A DNA stretch of 64,000 bases from Limonium bicolor (GCA_023374045.1 CM041776.1:47002171-47066170); one strand, 5' to 3'. Counted from the first letter of the stretch, positions 23,694-36,053 are shown. Notes: generated by a model not told the origin, from the sequence alone. Numbers and translations are program-made.

Positions 23694-25139
23694 CTATAGA
23701 ACCTGCAACAAGGCTTCCTCTTGTTCATTGGTTAAACTATTAGAAATAATGACAGGCAAATCAGATGGAGGAACTAAGAAAGCATATTTAAGGTGACTAG
23801 GAAGAGGGTTAATTTCAAGGGAAGGTGGTGAGTCCACATAAGGAGCTGACGTCTTTGGAACTCGGTCCAGCGGTTCCTCTTCGATTCTGTGGTTCTTCCT
23901 ATATGGCCTCCCAGCAGCAAGCTGAAATGCTGTAGCAGAAACCTCAGAATCATCATGAGCTGTTTCTATGGATTCTACCAAGCACTTCTCCAATGCATCC
24001 AGCTCCATGGGGCTGTAAGAATAGTCATGCATCAAGGTATCAATACAATCTAAACTGAAACAAGCATGAACATCAGAAGGGTGGTTAGTAGCCTTGGTCA
24101 TATCAAATACAAGCTGCTCATCATGTAACCGCAGTATAATCTTCCCTCCTTCAACATCAATGAAGGTCCTTTCTGTACGCATGAATGGTCGACCTAAGAT
24201 AAGCGGTACTACCTTATCCTCCTCCCTGTCTAAAATAACAAAGTCAGCAGGGAAAGCAAAAGTACCAACTGAAACAATTAAATCCCTTACCACCCCTTTA
24301 GGCAGGATGATTGACCTATCAGCTAATTGCAGAGTAATTCGGGTAGGTTCACATTCTCCTAAACCAATCTTCAAATACATTGATAAGGGCATTAAATTAA
24401 TACTCTCACCTAAGTCACATAAACCCTTACCACATTTCACATTACCTATCGCGCAAGGTATGACCGGAGTACCTGGATCATCAAGCTTAGGTGGAAGTTT
24501 CTTCGAAAGGACGGCTGAAACGCTCTCGGTAAGCTGCACAGTATCCTTCTCCACTAAAGACCGTCTATTGGACAGGATGTCCTTCATGAACTTCGCATAT
24601 ATCGGCATCTGCTTCAACGCTTCAGAAAAAGGAATGTTAATGGTTAGCTTCTTAAAGATACTTAAGAACTTACCAAACTGCTCATCCAGGTCTCTCTTCT
24701 TCAACCGGTTGGGAAAAGGAACCGACGCTTCATCAACTGCGCGGCGTGGAGGTGGGGAAATCTTATGAGTCTTGCTAATCGGCACCTCCTCTTCAACTGC
24801 TTCCTCCTGAGAACCTGCTGGTGCAGTTTCTTCATTTCGCTCAACATTAGGAAGAGGAGCCTCAGCTTCAGGGATCACCGGGTCAAGCTGTGTACCGCTC
24901 CTCAACGTGATTGCCTTGGCATGCTCTCTTGGATTCTGCTCTGACTGACTGGGCAAAGAACCCAAAGGACGCTGAGCCAACTGCTGCGATAACTGAGATA
25001 GCTGAGTCTCGATGTTCCTATTGAATGTCCTTTGATCATTGTTGAAGGTCCTCTGCTCCTGATTGAAAGCTTCTAGCTCATTAAATTTCTTGGTGTTAAC
25101 CGTGATGAAATCATTCATTCTGGCCAGGACTTCATCCAT
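23694..25139 (-). pseudogene. Protease region of gag-pol (Athila-type), 481 codons open
   Basis: This open stretch covers the gag C-terminus and protease. It begins with a Q-rich region (FNQEQRTFNNDQRTFNR), then basic and acidic linker, then KLPPKLDDPGTPVIPCAIGN and the active-site region with LCDLGESINLMPLS, where the family usually has LxDLGASINLMP. The A-to-E change next to the active-site residues may affect catalysis. The motifs VILDREEDKVVPLILGRPFM and the IDVEGGKI block follow. It is in register with gag upstream across a short break near 25,140-25,166. Confidence 0.85.
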
Positions 25140-25166
25140 ACTAGAGGACGCACCAGCACCCCTATT

Positions 25167-26396
25167 CTACACTTGCTGACTCTGTAGTGGCAGCTTCTGA
25201 TAAGAGGAATTATACTGCTGTTGGGGTCTTTGGTTGTAATTGCTGTTACCGCCAGCTTGGTAACGATTCTGCTGCTGAGAATGGTAACCCGGGTTGCCTT
25301 GATTTCTGAAATAATTACCCGGCCTGTTACCAACATAGTTTTCTGCCTCTTCTTGCGGTGGAACACACTGGCACATGTTAGAACCTCTACCACAATACTC
25401 ACATTGAGGGAATGAATCAGTGATAGCCGATGCGTTTGATTTTGGGTTCATCAATGTGCACATCTTCTCAAACTGCTTAGAAATGCTATCCATCTTATCA
25501 GCTAAGAGGGGATTCGAGTCCACCTCATAAATTCCTACATTCTTCTTTGGAAAGATCTCAATAGCAGCTCTAGCACCTCCCCATTGGTTAGCTGAATTGG
25601 AAAGAGTTTCCAACAACTCTTTTATCCTGGTGATTGGAAGCTCCATAAGACTTCCTCCTGCACAGGTATCCACTAATAGACGGCTCTAGGGGTCTAGATC
25701 CTTATAAAATGATTGTAATACAACTTCTTCTCCCAGACCGTGATGTGGTACTCTTCTTACAATTCCTTTGAATCGCTCCCAAGCTTCAGAAAGAGTTTCA
25801 CTGCTATACTGTTTGAAGTTTGTGATCTCACCTCTCATTGACAGCATTCGGGACGGTGGAAAGTACTTTGCTAGGAACGCATTTGCCAGCTCACTCAAAG
25901 AAGTGATAGTGTTTGGAGATAGGGAGTTCAACCACTCTGCAGCTCTGTCCCTGAGTGAAAAAGGAAACAAGGTTAGCCTGGCTACCTCCTGAGAAGCTGG
26001 TGTTGAACTTGCTCCAACCAATCGCAGGAAGGATGTAAGATGAACATTTGGGTCTTCAGTAACTGTTCCACTGAACTGTGGAGCATTCAGGACCATCGTG
26101 ATGTAATGGGTCTTGAATTGCCATTCTACCCCTTCCGGTAGTGCAGGGATTACTATTGGTGATGTGAGTCCCTCCACATTCGGACGAGTGTAGTCGTTCA
26201 TCCTTCTTTCTCGGCTGATACCGTCCATAAGATACTCTTCTTCTGAAACAAAGGTATCACCTGGTGAGTCTTTAAAAAACACTTCTGGTTCAACTGTAGA
26301 CTCCAGTACCAATCCCTGACGACTTCTTCTAGTAAGTCGCTCTATTTCAGGTTCCAGCTCAAATTCAGGATTTCCTTCAGAACGAGTTTTAACCAT
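25167..26396 (-). pseudogene. Gag (Athila-type)
   Basis: Starts MVKTRSEGNPEFE at 26,396. Capsid-type region: LRLVGASST, FPFSLRDRAAEWLNSL, LANAFLAKYFPPSR, ITNFKQYSSETLSEAWERFK, RRVPHHGL. The block YSSETLSEAWERFK is characteristic of Athila/Tat Gag. A TAG just below 25,686 splits it; the next part (25,167-25,673) has MCTLMNPKS and a zinc-knuckle remnant CEYCGRGSNMCQC in which the His is not in place, followed by an N/Q-rich tail. Confidence 0.9.
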
Positions 26397-26618
26397 AAAC
26401 CTAAATCAGATAACTGACAGTAATGTAGTTGTAAAAGTAAACTCATTCGGGTAAAACCAAAATAAACTAGAACCAAAAATAAGAAACAAATTGCACAAAC
26501 CTAAGAAAATGAAAAAAGGAAATAAAATAAAACAAAACAAAAATAAACTAAAAAGCAAAAACAAAACAAAATTAAATGAGATAATACCAAAATAAAAATT
26601 AAACTAAGCAACCGTGCC

Positions 26619-26636
26619 TCCCCGGCAACGGCGCCA
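26619..26636 (-). promoter_or_regulatory. Primer binding site, tRNA-Asp type (Athila-type)
   Basis: The sense strand reads TGGCGCCGTTGCCGGGGA, an 18-base exact complement of the 3' end of plant tRNA-Asp including CCA, a few bases inside the 5' LTR. Confidence 0.95.
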
Positions 26637-26642
26637 AAAACT

Positions 26643-28320
26643 TGTTGGGATAAAACCTAACGGTAAATTGTTGTTGGGGGTTTAACCTAACGGCAAGTGT
26701 ACCGGTTGATTATAGCAAGTTTAAATCTCGGAGTATTCCCTGAGTATCGAACCAAAGGAGGCAGTGACTAGTTTAATTTCTACTTACACACAAACAAAAA
26801 TAATGTAAATAACAGGAAATTGGGGGTTTTGTGTATGATGGTGAATGTTGTAAAAAAGTTCAATAAACAATAGATAATAGGTAAATAATTGATTTGGTTT
26901 TTGTTCGATAAAGGACATTCCGGTTTACTACTTCTCTCTAGATTTGCAGTTTCTTCTCCTAAGTGATTTCTACAGAATTATGAATAAAACCCTAGAATAA
27001 TGATAACTCGTATTCGGTCTCCCGTTCCACAAATTCTAATTAGCAAAGACCGAATTCTAACTCTCGTTATGAATCCACTGTTTACTAATTGCTTTAAGCA
27101 TAGTCTAGATTACTAGTCAGCTAGTGGTTTAGAGGAATTACCATCTCTATACTAACTGGTTCTTTTCCTTATAGTCAATTGATAGCCGCGGTTCTCACTT
27201 ATAAGCTAACAAACTGATAAACTCAATAATTGATCAGATTAAAAAGTTTAGGAATTCATAAGGGAAAAGAACTTTATTCTAAAGTACTGCAGTAAATCAC
27301 AAAGGTTCAGAAGTAATGAATCTAGAGATACATAGTAAACCGAAATTAAAAGTGACTACTCAGCCATAGACATAATAACAATGCTCAGTATAAACAGCAT
27401 AAGGATAGAGGGATTTAGCAGAAAAACTGATTTTAGAAGCCGTCGCCGTGTCACGTCCGGCTATCTGGGGTCGGACGTCGATCCGGACACGTTGTCCTGG
27501 GTCTGTCCGGATCCGGACGTTGATCCGGACGCGGTTAAATGAAGCCCCGCGAGCTGGTTTCTGTCTGTGAGTGAGGGGGAAGGGTTACAGATGAAGATAT
27601 ATGAATGGGGATGAGGGGTTTATCGTGGATGAGCAGATGATATGGAGGGAGAGGAGGAGAGAGATGTTTAGACTCTGAGAGTCTGGTACGAATTGAAATG
27701 GCAGCAGGAGCAGGGTTTAAATAGGCTTAGAAGAGAAACATAGGTTAGTGGATGTTTGGTGAGTTGGTAATTAATTGAGCATGGGCGTGTATTAATAAAT
27801 GTTGATGTATGGGCTAAACCGCCACTCGGCTGATAATTGCGCCGAAAGCCCGATTATCAGCGCATGCGTTTTTATTTTTCGTTTCTGTGGGACTTCCGGA
27901 TCTGTGGCCGGATCCGGACGTGACACAGAACTTTTAGCTCTGAAACTCGGGTTTCGTCCGGATCTGTGTCCGGATCCGGACAAGACACAGAACTTTTGGA
28001 GCTGGATCTCGGGTCACGTCTGGCTTGCGTCCGGATCCGGACATGAGACGTCCGGATTTGCGTCCGGCCATCTTGACCCGGACGTGACCAATTTTTGTGT
28101 CTCTTCTCCTGATTTGTTCCCCGTTTGTTGCGTTGTAATCCTTATGATGTAAAATCTTCATTTCCCGGGGTTTTTCCTATATTTAGCATATAAAATACAT
28201 CAGTTCTTATCAAAACATCAATCTTAGGAAAAACACATAATAAGTGGGAAACATTGCCTGAATTGTTACAAATTATAAGGTAATTAAACCCTAAAAAGCC
28301 TATATGTTTCACACTTATCA
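26643..28320 (-). repeat. 5' LTR of the Athila-type element (1,678 bp)
   Basis: Pair of 15,016-16,706. Right end CACTTATCA directly abuts the CTACT duplication. It contains the same palindrome cluster at 27,893-28,087. Confidence 0.95.
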
Positions 28321-28325
28321 CTACT
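28321..28325. repeat. Target site duplication CTACT, right
   Basis: Partner of 15,011-15,015. Confidence 0.95.
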
Positions 28326-31238
28326 ACAGGACACAACCCAACGGTTACAAGAACCATTATGAATGATATGAAGAGTTGCCAAGAACGGCATCAGTGAGAC
28401 GATTTAATGATTAACGAGCAAGATACCCCCTCGTTAATGTGAGACCACGAGTGCGGTGAACACATAGACTCCAAAGAAGAGGATGCCATTAGTAAACATC
28501 TGAAAATATATTTCTTTTAGAACTACTAACGTAGTGAAGCTTGAGCATACAATTATTGCCAAGCAATGTGAAATAAACCTTCAATAGCAATTGTTGACAA
28601 CCAAAGAGTAACCAGTTCAGAAGGAACGCGGTGTGTGGGAACGTAAAGTATAAGTAAATAACGCTCAAGGAGCTCAGAAGTATAAATGGTGAACCATGGT
28701 ATTAATGGTGGAAATGCATGAGCTGAAGCTAGCAACATCGGATGCCATGTAAACCAATACCGTAGCATCAGTAAGAACATGGTGAGCAGCAGGCGACCAA
28801 TGTAGGTGTATAATCACACAATGGTATGGAGATGTTAAATACGAGATGGCAGACAAACCGGGCAACAAGCCAGGAGTCAGCACCAAACGATGAAGCACCT
28901 TACAAAGGGTTTACGCCTCTGCACTCTGTAGGACTGAGTGTTTTGGTATTGCACTTGTGCAGTTAATGATCGAGTGGGATAGCTAGGAATACGAGAAAAT
29001 GTAAATCGTGGTAAACTCTTCCTTTCACCAACAAACATGGCACAAGCCAGTTAACCGGAAACTTTGAAATAAACCGTGCGGCCTAAGGCCAAAGAAGCAC
29101 GAAGGGTGTGGAACACACCAACAATCACAAGATGTGAATTCCATCAGAATAAGAAGGAAAATGAGGCGTATGAAGGTCATAAGGACCGACGCATAGAAAA
29201 TGCAAGGTCGTACAAGTAAAGAACACTTGTACAAAACCAGTTTAGTAGGCATAATTCAGAAAGCTATTGACAACAGAGGAAGCACTACAACTAAGTAGTG
29301 ACTTAACCTTAACCGACAATAAGTCGGAGAATAATCATGGGAGTACGAACAGTATGTACATAGATTCCAGAGAGCTGGACAGAAAACCTGTAACTCATTG
29401 AGTTCGCGTACGGTAAAGGAATACCACGCTTGATTGATAAACCTTATTCCCAACATAAAAAGGGATAAAAAGGTGATATGTACACATTAAGAATTACGAG
29501 AAGGGCGAACAAACCCAAGCTATCAGGGTCGCATAGCAGAAGCTAGTGGGCCCAAAACTCTAAGGTTTAAATATACCTAGTGAATGAATTGCTAATCATC
29601 AATGCCTTGAAGCCTTTAAGGCTAGAACCGAACCCGGTTAAGAGTTAAATAAACTCCGATGAAATTCTTGGTGCAAGGACTAACCGACAATACGGTTAAG
29701 ACCCTCTGACCAAAGAACATTGTATAATAGACGGCATGGAAGCTGAACCACTCCATGACGGCTGAATGCCTTCGACCAAAGTCCAATGTTGACACATGGT
29801 AGATTACGTGGGCGTAATCCCTTTTAATGGGGGTAGAGCGAAAACCGCGAAATGTATGTTTTACATGATAAGTGCGTAAACTGCAATGCGCTTAGCGCAA
29901 AAGAATTTGTTTTGATGATTGATACTTATGTTACATTAACATTTGTATTCACTCATCGTGTAATTGTGGTTATTTGGGAGATAAGAAGTGGAAAGGAGTA
30001 AAGAAACTCCAGGGGAATGAGAACCCCGATTGGTAATAGTATGAGAAATGAGTACGTTTCAGAGATTGATGAGTATAAATCGGTATGAAACCGATGTATT
30101 TGATGAGTATAAATCGGGTTGAAAACGATGTATTTGATGAGTATAAATTGAAGGATAGAAAATTTATTTGAAATTATACCTTTGAATTTCTTAAGTTTAG
30201 TAGTTGGAGATAATGTAGTAATAATTGATGGGACGATTAGTAAATGAGTAAGTGAATTCTAGAAATTGGAAAATGTATATGTGTGATTATGACTAGAAAG
30301 ATTAAGAAGATAGAAAATGAAATATTGATTGACTACTTGATTGTGTGAATTGAGGTGGGAGGTGGAACTTGATTTGCTAGCGATCAAGCAAAACCGTACA
30401 CAAATTGGGGTGGAAGGATAGTTCAACACCAATGCTGATCACATTGGGGTTTAAGGACTCTCGAAGCTCCCTGTAAGTGGTCACGAGTAATAACGCTAGT
30501 AATAGGTTGTAATTACCATAAATGATTTGGGAGATGTATGCAAGTTTTCAAATGAATTCCCAAAACTAATTTGGTACAATGATTTTCTTCAAACTTGAGA
30601 ATGAGAATCGGTTTTGAAACCGCTCCCACGGGCGCTAGTGGATCTTCCATGGCTAGGCACCGGTATCGGGTTGAAACCATGGTGGTGAGGCTAGTTGTGA
30701 GCCGGTGAAGTGATGATTAGTTTTTGAAACCCTACAACACTTCGTGCGGCGGTCCTAAGTGGCCAGTTGGGTGCGGTGATAGTGTGTGTTTTGTATTTTT
30801 CCAACGGTACTAGGATAGCGTAGTCCCGAAGTAAGTATGAGTACGTATGAGTAAGTAAGTATGAGTATATATGCCCGAGGATCAATATATATGCAAATGA
30901 ATTTGATCAAGAACCAAAGGACCGTAGGGCCAGAAAGCGTAATTGCCCATGTCATGAAGGCCGTGAACCAGAAAGCGTAACTGTTCAAACGTGACCGGTA
31001 CCTTAGGGATCACTCGACGTGGGAGAGGATGGTACCTTTTTTATCTGCGGATGGACCCCTTGGAGAGTTTGAAACGGATATTTTTGATTGCTATGCATGT
31101 AGTGACATGCTGTTTGGATGTGTGATATACATCGAGGCAGACATTTGGAGTCTGTCAGATTATAGAGGGCATAACCTTAGCATAGAGTACTTATACGAGT
31201 AACAATAATTGATTCACTAACTTTGAGGGCAAAGTTCT
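28326..31238 (+). other. Non-coding interior, right half, of the large non-autonomous element
   Basis: Nearly 3 kb with no recognisable gag or pol. Near 29,818-29,840 there is a second polypurine-like TTTTAATGGGGGTAGAGC that resembles TTTTAAGGGGGGTAGAGCC at 41,315-41,333 in the coding element, so the segment from there to the LTR corresponds to the 3' untranslated part of that element. The DNA before it replaces pol and has no assigned origin. Confidence 0.65.
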
Positions 31239-31253
31239 TTAAGGGGGGTAGAT
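31239..31253 (+). promoter_or_regulatory. Polypurine tract of the large non-autonomous element
   Basis: TTTAAGGGGGGTAGAT directly before TGAAATACCCC. The same sequence precedes the LTR at 41,571. Confidence 0.9.
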
Positions 31254-33637
31254 TGAAATACCCCGAACTTAATTATGGTGATTAAATTATTCTAATATGG
31301 TATTTAAGGTCCTAATAGTGCCTAAGTAATTTTGGTAAGGAAACTAAATCCAAAAGAAATGAGAAAACGCTTAAAAAGCAAAAAACGCTAAAATAAGCGT
31401 TCTATAACCATAGGAGGTTCGAAACCTCGGTTAGAGTATTATATGGATTCCTAAGGCTTATTCATGCCTAATTAATATACGGGAACAATTCCCGAAGAAA
31501 ACGGATCCAAATAATGTGTTAAAACACTAATAAAGCTTTAGCGCACGTTTTTCAAGAAAACCCGAAAACGTGACTTTGAGTGGTCAAATGGACCCGTAAA
31601 AATTATAGTCCATTAAGTAACTATAAATTAACATTAATGAAAGCTTAAGAACCATTAAAATTAAAGAAAAGAGAAAATTCCGGAAAACGGGCCCAGTTAG
31701 TGAATAGTGCTAAAACCGGGTAAAATAACGAGCGTTTTCTGTAAAAGACGAAAAATGCTCCTGCTTGTATATTATGTGGGGGCTGGTTTTTAGCTGATAA
31801 TCAGCCCTCTCACACACACTAACTAGCTAAGAGACAAATAAGTAAAAGTAGTCCAAAAGTACAAAAGTAAAAAGTAACAAATACTCACCTTTTCCCTCTC
31901 TCTCCTCCCATTCCTTTCTTTTCCTGCGTGAGACTCCCCCCTCCTGATTCCTCACTTCTTCTTTATCTGGTTTCTAGCGATTTCAAAGCTCCACAATAAG
32001 CTCCCGTGGCTTCTCCTCTTCTCTTGCATGCTCAAGCCATATTAAAGCTCCAAATGAGAAAATAAGTACAAATTCTTCTTCCTCTCACCAAGATCTACCT
32101 TTCTCTCTTTTCAAAATTCAAAAATGATGAACTTCATCTTTATGGGATTTGCCCATTTGAAGAGTAAACTACACCATCTTGAAGCTTGGAGCCTCCTCTC
32201 TCTCCTAAGGTAAAAATTTCCATGAAAAACTCATGTTTCCTCCATTCTCTACCTTGGCCGATTTTAGCCTCTAATGGAGCCATGTTTTTCTCTCTCTTTT
32301 GAGCATCATTCCAACCTTCCAATGGTGGTGGGATCATCTTCTTGAATCAAGGGTTAAAACCCCTCTTAAAACTCCAAAGGTAAACCCTAACTCATGGTAA
32401 TTTAAACCTTTCATTGGATTAATGTTATTCCAAAGGATTAGAAGTTTAATTATATCCTTTTTGTGTAATTTGGGTGTTGGGATGGAGTTTGGCAACTCCA
32501 TTTCCCATATGGCCGATTTTGATCAAGAAAGAGAGAAGAAGGAGATTGGAAAAGAAAAGAAGAATTTGTGAGCTTAAGGTAAGAAAACCTTCTTAATGCT
32601 AATTTTAATTCATTAGGATGTTGGGAATGGGTAGAGGAATGAATGAACCCAAAACTGGAATGGAAATGTATTTGGATGAATTAGAAAGGATTGGTAAATT
32701 GTGTGTGAAATAAGGGCCTTAGAGCCAAGTAAATTGAGTATGTATATTGATATTGTTGTTTGAGGAGATTTTGGTAAGTGTTGATTTCTTTGAGTTCTGG
32801 TAGGACCCTTGTATGGGTGTGGCTAGTTTAGGATTGATTTTGGTGATAATGGATGAATTTGGATATGTTAGATATGTAGGCAAAACTTTAGTAGAAAATG
32901 AGCATTTTTGGATGACTTGGTGAATAGGAGAACCAAGGAGTGTATTGGGTTGAGTAGAGATGTTTGGTAACCTTGAAATGGTATTTGGAGAACTAGAAAG
33001 AGAAGAGTAAAAATTTGTAGCAAGTTGGTGTATTAATGCCTTAGAGCCTTTGGAGAGAAACTAGGTTGTATAACATTGAAAGAAAATGATGAGCTTTGGT
33101 GTAGTTAATGCCATGGTCTAGGATGAATTGGGAATGGTCAATAAGTAGTTTGGTGAAGTTGGTAGAAGGTAGTAACCCACCAAGAGGAAGTTAGAAATGC
33201 ACAAGTGTGCAAAGTGTAAAAATGCAAGGATGAAAATGTAGAACTTAAGCAAGAACTGAGCAAGGATTGGACCAATGATTTAACGTGGTTTAAGGAGTGT
33301 TTTAATGAGCTTAAACATGTAGGAAACATGTGGAAAGTTTATGGAATGATTAGGGGTGGATTAAGGGTTGATTCGGGGTTGAAAAATCACCTTAGTAGCA
33401 GGTTTTAGCAGGGTCCGAGACCTAACCCTTGTATAAGGTCCCGGACCGCATCAAAAAACAGAGCAGGCGGTCCGGGACCTAGGTCCAGGACCAAGTCCCG
33501 GACCAGTAGTAAAAATAGGCCGAGACTTATGCAGAGCATTGGTCCGGGACTTTAGACCCGGACCATGTCCCGGACCATGCCCAAAATGCCACCGAATGTA
33601 CTTTAAAGGTTGTAAATGATGGGGGATTGAATAGTTG
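31254..33637 (+). repeat. 3' LTR of the large non-autonomous element, right-truncated
   Basis: Starts TGAAATACCCCGAAC after the polypurine tract. From 33,167 it matches the 5' LTR from 10,257 up to 10,737, then breaks off at GAATAGT where other DNA begins. It holds a GGTCCGGGAC palindrome cluster at 33,413-33,583. Confidence 0.85.
33413..33583. repeat. GGTCCGGGAC / GTCCCGGACC palindrome cluster in LTR
   Basis: Same arrangement as 10,500-10,692, with a short internal deletion removing the CCGAGAGTTG word. Confidence 0.85.
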
Positions 33638-34179
33638 AAACACCCCTAATAATTAAAAAGCATGAAATCATAAATATGTATGGTATGCTTAATAAGCCGG
33701 TCACGTTATTATAACCATGGTATAACTCATAACCTACGATACTAGGGGACACGCACATGTCCGTGAATATAAACAAGTCACAATGTAACATGCGCGTTGG
33801 TGCTCAGCGGTTTTTGACATTAACCGATACAATTGAAGAAATTAAATTATGCCGCGCTTTGACGTTTGTTCATGAATTAGTGTAGCACATTACGTAAACT
33901 AAAATAGATCGGGTACTTGCGTCATATAACTATTGTACAACATAACATATGCTACCGGAACATAGTATACGAAATACGTTAGTTGGATACAAACTCGTAC
34001 AAGTAACGTTATAACGTAAGAACTTGTACACACCGATTTATGTTCCATGACATGGGTAATAAACTAATTACCTATGTACTACTAAATTCCTTTATAAAAC
34101 TACAATGAAAACAACCCACACTTAGTTAGTCACGCAGCACATGTATTACATTGACGAATATTTACCCATGTATTGAACC
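33638..34179 (+). repeat. LTR-like segment of unknown family at the element junction
   Basis: Starts TGAAACACCCCTAATAATT, which looks like an LTR 5' end, but its 542 bases match neither LTR type in this window. At 34,180 (CAAGACCTAAACAC) it switches to sequence nearly identical to 44,288 onward. It may be the first part of a third, related LTR. Confidence 0.5.
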
Positions 34180-35162
34180 CAAGACCTAAACACTTGCTTG
34201 TGTGTTAACTTAACAAGTTCATTGTGTGTTCACTAACAAGTGCTAACCGGGGGAGTGAGGAGTCCGGTCTGTTCCGGCCACGCGTGTGAGGATGGGGGTC
34301 GATGTCATAACCGGTTCGACTCTCTTGGTGTATGTTAGGGTTGTTTTCCAATTTGGTTTCAACCTTCCCTTAGCTTATCCAAGGCTATTTTACTGACTCA
34401 CGTCGGGCCAGAGGGGCATACTATGTTGTTTCGGTGTGCTTGGGATTATTATATCCGACGCACCTTTGGGTTAAGTTAACCGTTCAATTTAACAGGACGG
34501 TAACGAGTTATGTAACGAGCTTAGCATGAGATTGGCAACGTTCTCTAGGCTCACCGTGTATACTAACTATGGTGGAAGGTTCCTAATGTGAACCGTACTT
34601 GTGGTGTTATGTATTGTTGGTGTGCTATGCAAATTCCCTTGCTATGCTATGATATGTATATGTTGGATGTTTAAAATCAATACCATGTTATCATGACAAT
34701 TAGTTGCGCGTATCCTGGTAGCCGATGGGCTGCGCGTTAACCATACCAGCGAAGGTTGCTGACCCCCTGGGGGCTCTGTTTATTTACAGGATGAGGATCA
34801 AAGAAGCGGAGTGGCTTTAGATCCTAGGTGGTAGGAATACTTTTGGTTATTTTGGATGTTGGGCCCGGGATGCGCCTGTGCTCCCGTGGTGTTATATTTT
34901 GATACCGTTTGTTGACAGTGGCGGATGTTTACAGTTGGGATGTAATTAAATACTTGGTATTGTCGGTTATGTATGTATGTGGATGTTAGTACCTAATGCT
35001 CGGGAGTCTGATCATCAGACCGGTACACTTGTATTTATTCTGCCTAGTTAACCATGTGGGTGGTTAACGGCGTTGTAGCACCAAACCGTTTAATTATTGT
35101 TTAGCTGTTTATTTTCCGCTGCGATTTGGGTTAGTTGGTAAGTGCGTTGTATGGGTGTTACA
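34180..35162 (+). repeat. 5' LTR remnant of the AlkB-bearing chromovirus
   Basis: 983 bases nearly identical to 44,288-45,272, ending GGGTGTTACA before the primer site. The first 2.7 kb expected from the 3' LTR are absent. Confidence 0.88.
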
Positions 35163-35167
35163 AAAAG

Positions 35168-35179
35168 TGGTATCAGAGC
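35168..35179 (+). promoter_or_regulatory. Primer binding site, tRNA-iMet type
   Basis: TGGTATCAGAGC five bases after the LTR end, the exact common site for initiator tRNA-Met priming in plant elements. Confidence 0.95.
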
Positions 35180-35381
35180 GAAGTATCGCTCTGATGACTA
35201 GAATACCGAGCTTAGGAATATACCGAGTTAGGAAGTCTAACCATACTTACCTAAGTGAACAGATTTGGGAAGGTTAACCACTAACTAAGTGTGGAAATAC
35301 CTTGTTGTCGGGAAGATGCTACAACCATTGGACCGATAAGTGTGCAAGCATAATGCTAATGAAATGTTCATGTGAATTCAG
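35180..35381 (+). other. Leader between primer site and gag
   Basis: Short leader of about 200 bases; its first 60 bases match 12,796 onward in the non-autonomous element, which suggests conserved packaging or dimerisation sequence. No upstream reading frame of note. Confidence 0.6.
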
Positions 35382-36053
35382 ATGTCAGGTCAACCAAGAG
35401 GTAGAGGCCACGGGCGCGGTTCTGGAGATACGGGTGACCAGGGCGAGAATACTACGGCTCAGGTTATGGCTGAGGCAGTAGCAGCCGCCGTGGCCCAGAT
35501 GGTACCCCAGTTGGTTGCTCCGATACAGCAGGGGCAACAGCCCGAAGTTCAGCCACCACCACCGCCACGAGAGACCAATTGGGTCAAGGCGTTGGCTGAC
35601 TTGAGACCACCGTCATTCAATGGGGAGACCGACCCTCGTAAGCTGGAGGCGTACATCTCCGAGCTGGAGACCGCCTACGAGACTTTGGCTGTACCTGCTT
35701 AAGCTAAGGTCCGTCTTGCCGCATACTACTTGAAGGGTTCGGCACAGAGTTGGTGGAAGCTGGTGAGAGAGGACAGGATAGCTGATCCTGAGTTTGGTTG
35801 GAGGGAGTACACGGCTCTGCTGCGAGCCAAGTATTACCCTGTTCATGTGCAAGAGGCCAAGCGCCTCGAGCTGGATAGTCTGAGGCAGGGGGATAAGAAG
35901 TCGGTTGATGACTACTACTCTGCATTCACCGGGCTTATCCACCTGTTACCCGACCTTGGGTACACGAACCGGGTGTTGGTGAACCGGTTCTACAACGGTC
36001 TTAGTCACCGTCTTCGCTACGGGATGGGGCCAGCTGAGTATACTACCTTGCAG
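35382..36053 (+). pseudogene. gag exon 1, capsid region (AlkB-bearing chromovirus)
   Basis: Start MSGQPRGRGHGRG, then an Ala/Gln/Pro-rich stretch, then NWVKALADLRPPSFNGETDP and, after one TAA at 35,700-35,702 (Gln codon expected), the capsid-type KGSAQSWWKLVRE, YTALLRAKYYPVH and SVDDYYSAFTGLIHLLPD, VNRFYNGLSHRLRYGM. The frame runs to TTLQ at 36,053, where a GT donor follows. The start is chosen as the first ATG after the leader that leads into the conserved region. The stop is a single transition; the frame is otherwise intact. Confidence 0.9.

Larger units (their letters stand above)
15016..28320 (-). mobile_element. Athila-type Ty3/gypsy element
   Basis: A 13.3-kb element with both LTRs, a tRNA-Asp primer site, gag, protease, RT, RNase H, integrase and an extra reading frame downstream of pol, flanked by CTACT. 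The long non-coding 3' region, the tRNA-Asp primer, the TGATAAGTG LTR start and the extra post-pol protein are all Athila traits. Integrase, RT and the extra frame carry frameshifts, so this copy is inactive. The LTRs differ by scattered substitutions and short indels, so insertion is not very recent. Confidence 0.95.
10257..33637 (+). mobile_element. Large non-autonomous Tekay-related element, split by an Athila insertion
   Basis: The 5' LTR (missing its first part) ends at 12,778 and is followed by a tRNA-iMet primer site; the 3' LTR begins at 31,254 after a polypurine tract and is cut at 33,637. The two LTR pieces overlap and match over 10,257-10,737 versus 33,167-33,637. Combining both, one LTR would be about 4.4 kb. 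The interior outside the Athila insertion is about 5.2 kb with no gag or pol that I can recognise. LTR ends, primer site and polypurine tract match the coding Tekay element at 35 kb, which is the likely kind of helper. This is inference from structure. Confidence 0.8.

Noticed and set aside
33638..35162. A normal 1.5-kb LTR of a fresh insertion
   Set aside because: The 3' LTR does not begin with the same sequence, and no duplication of the left flank (AATAG) is found after 45,272 (ATCTT).
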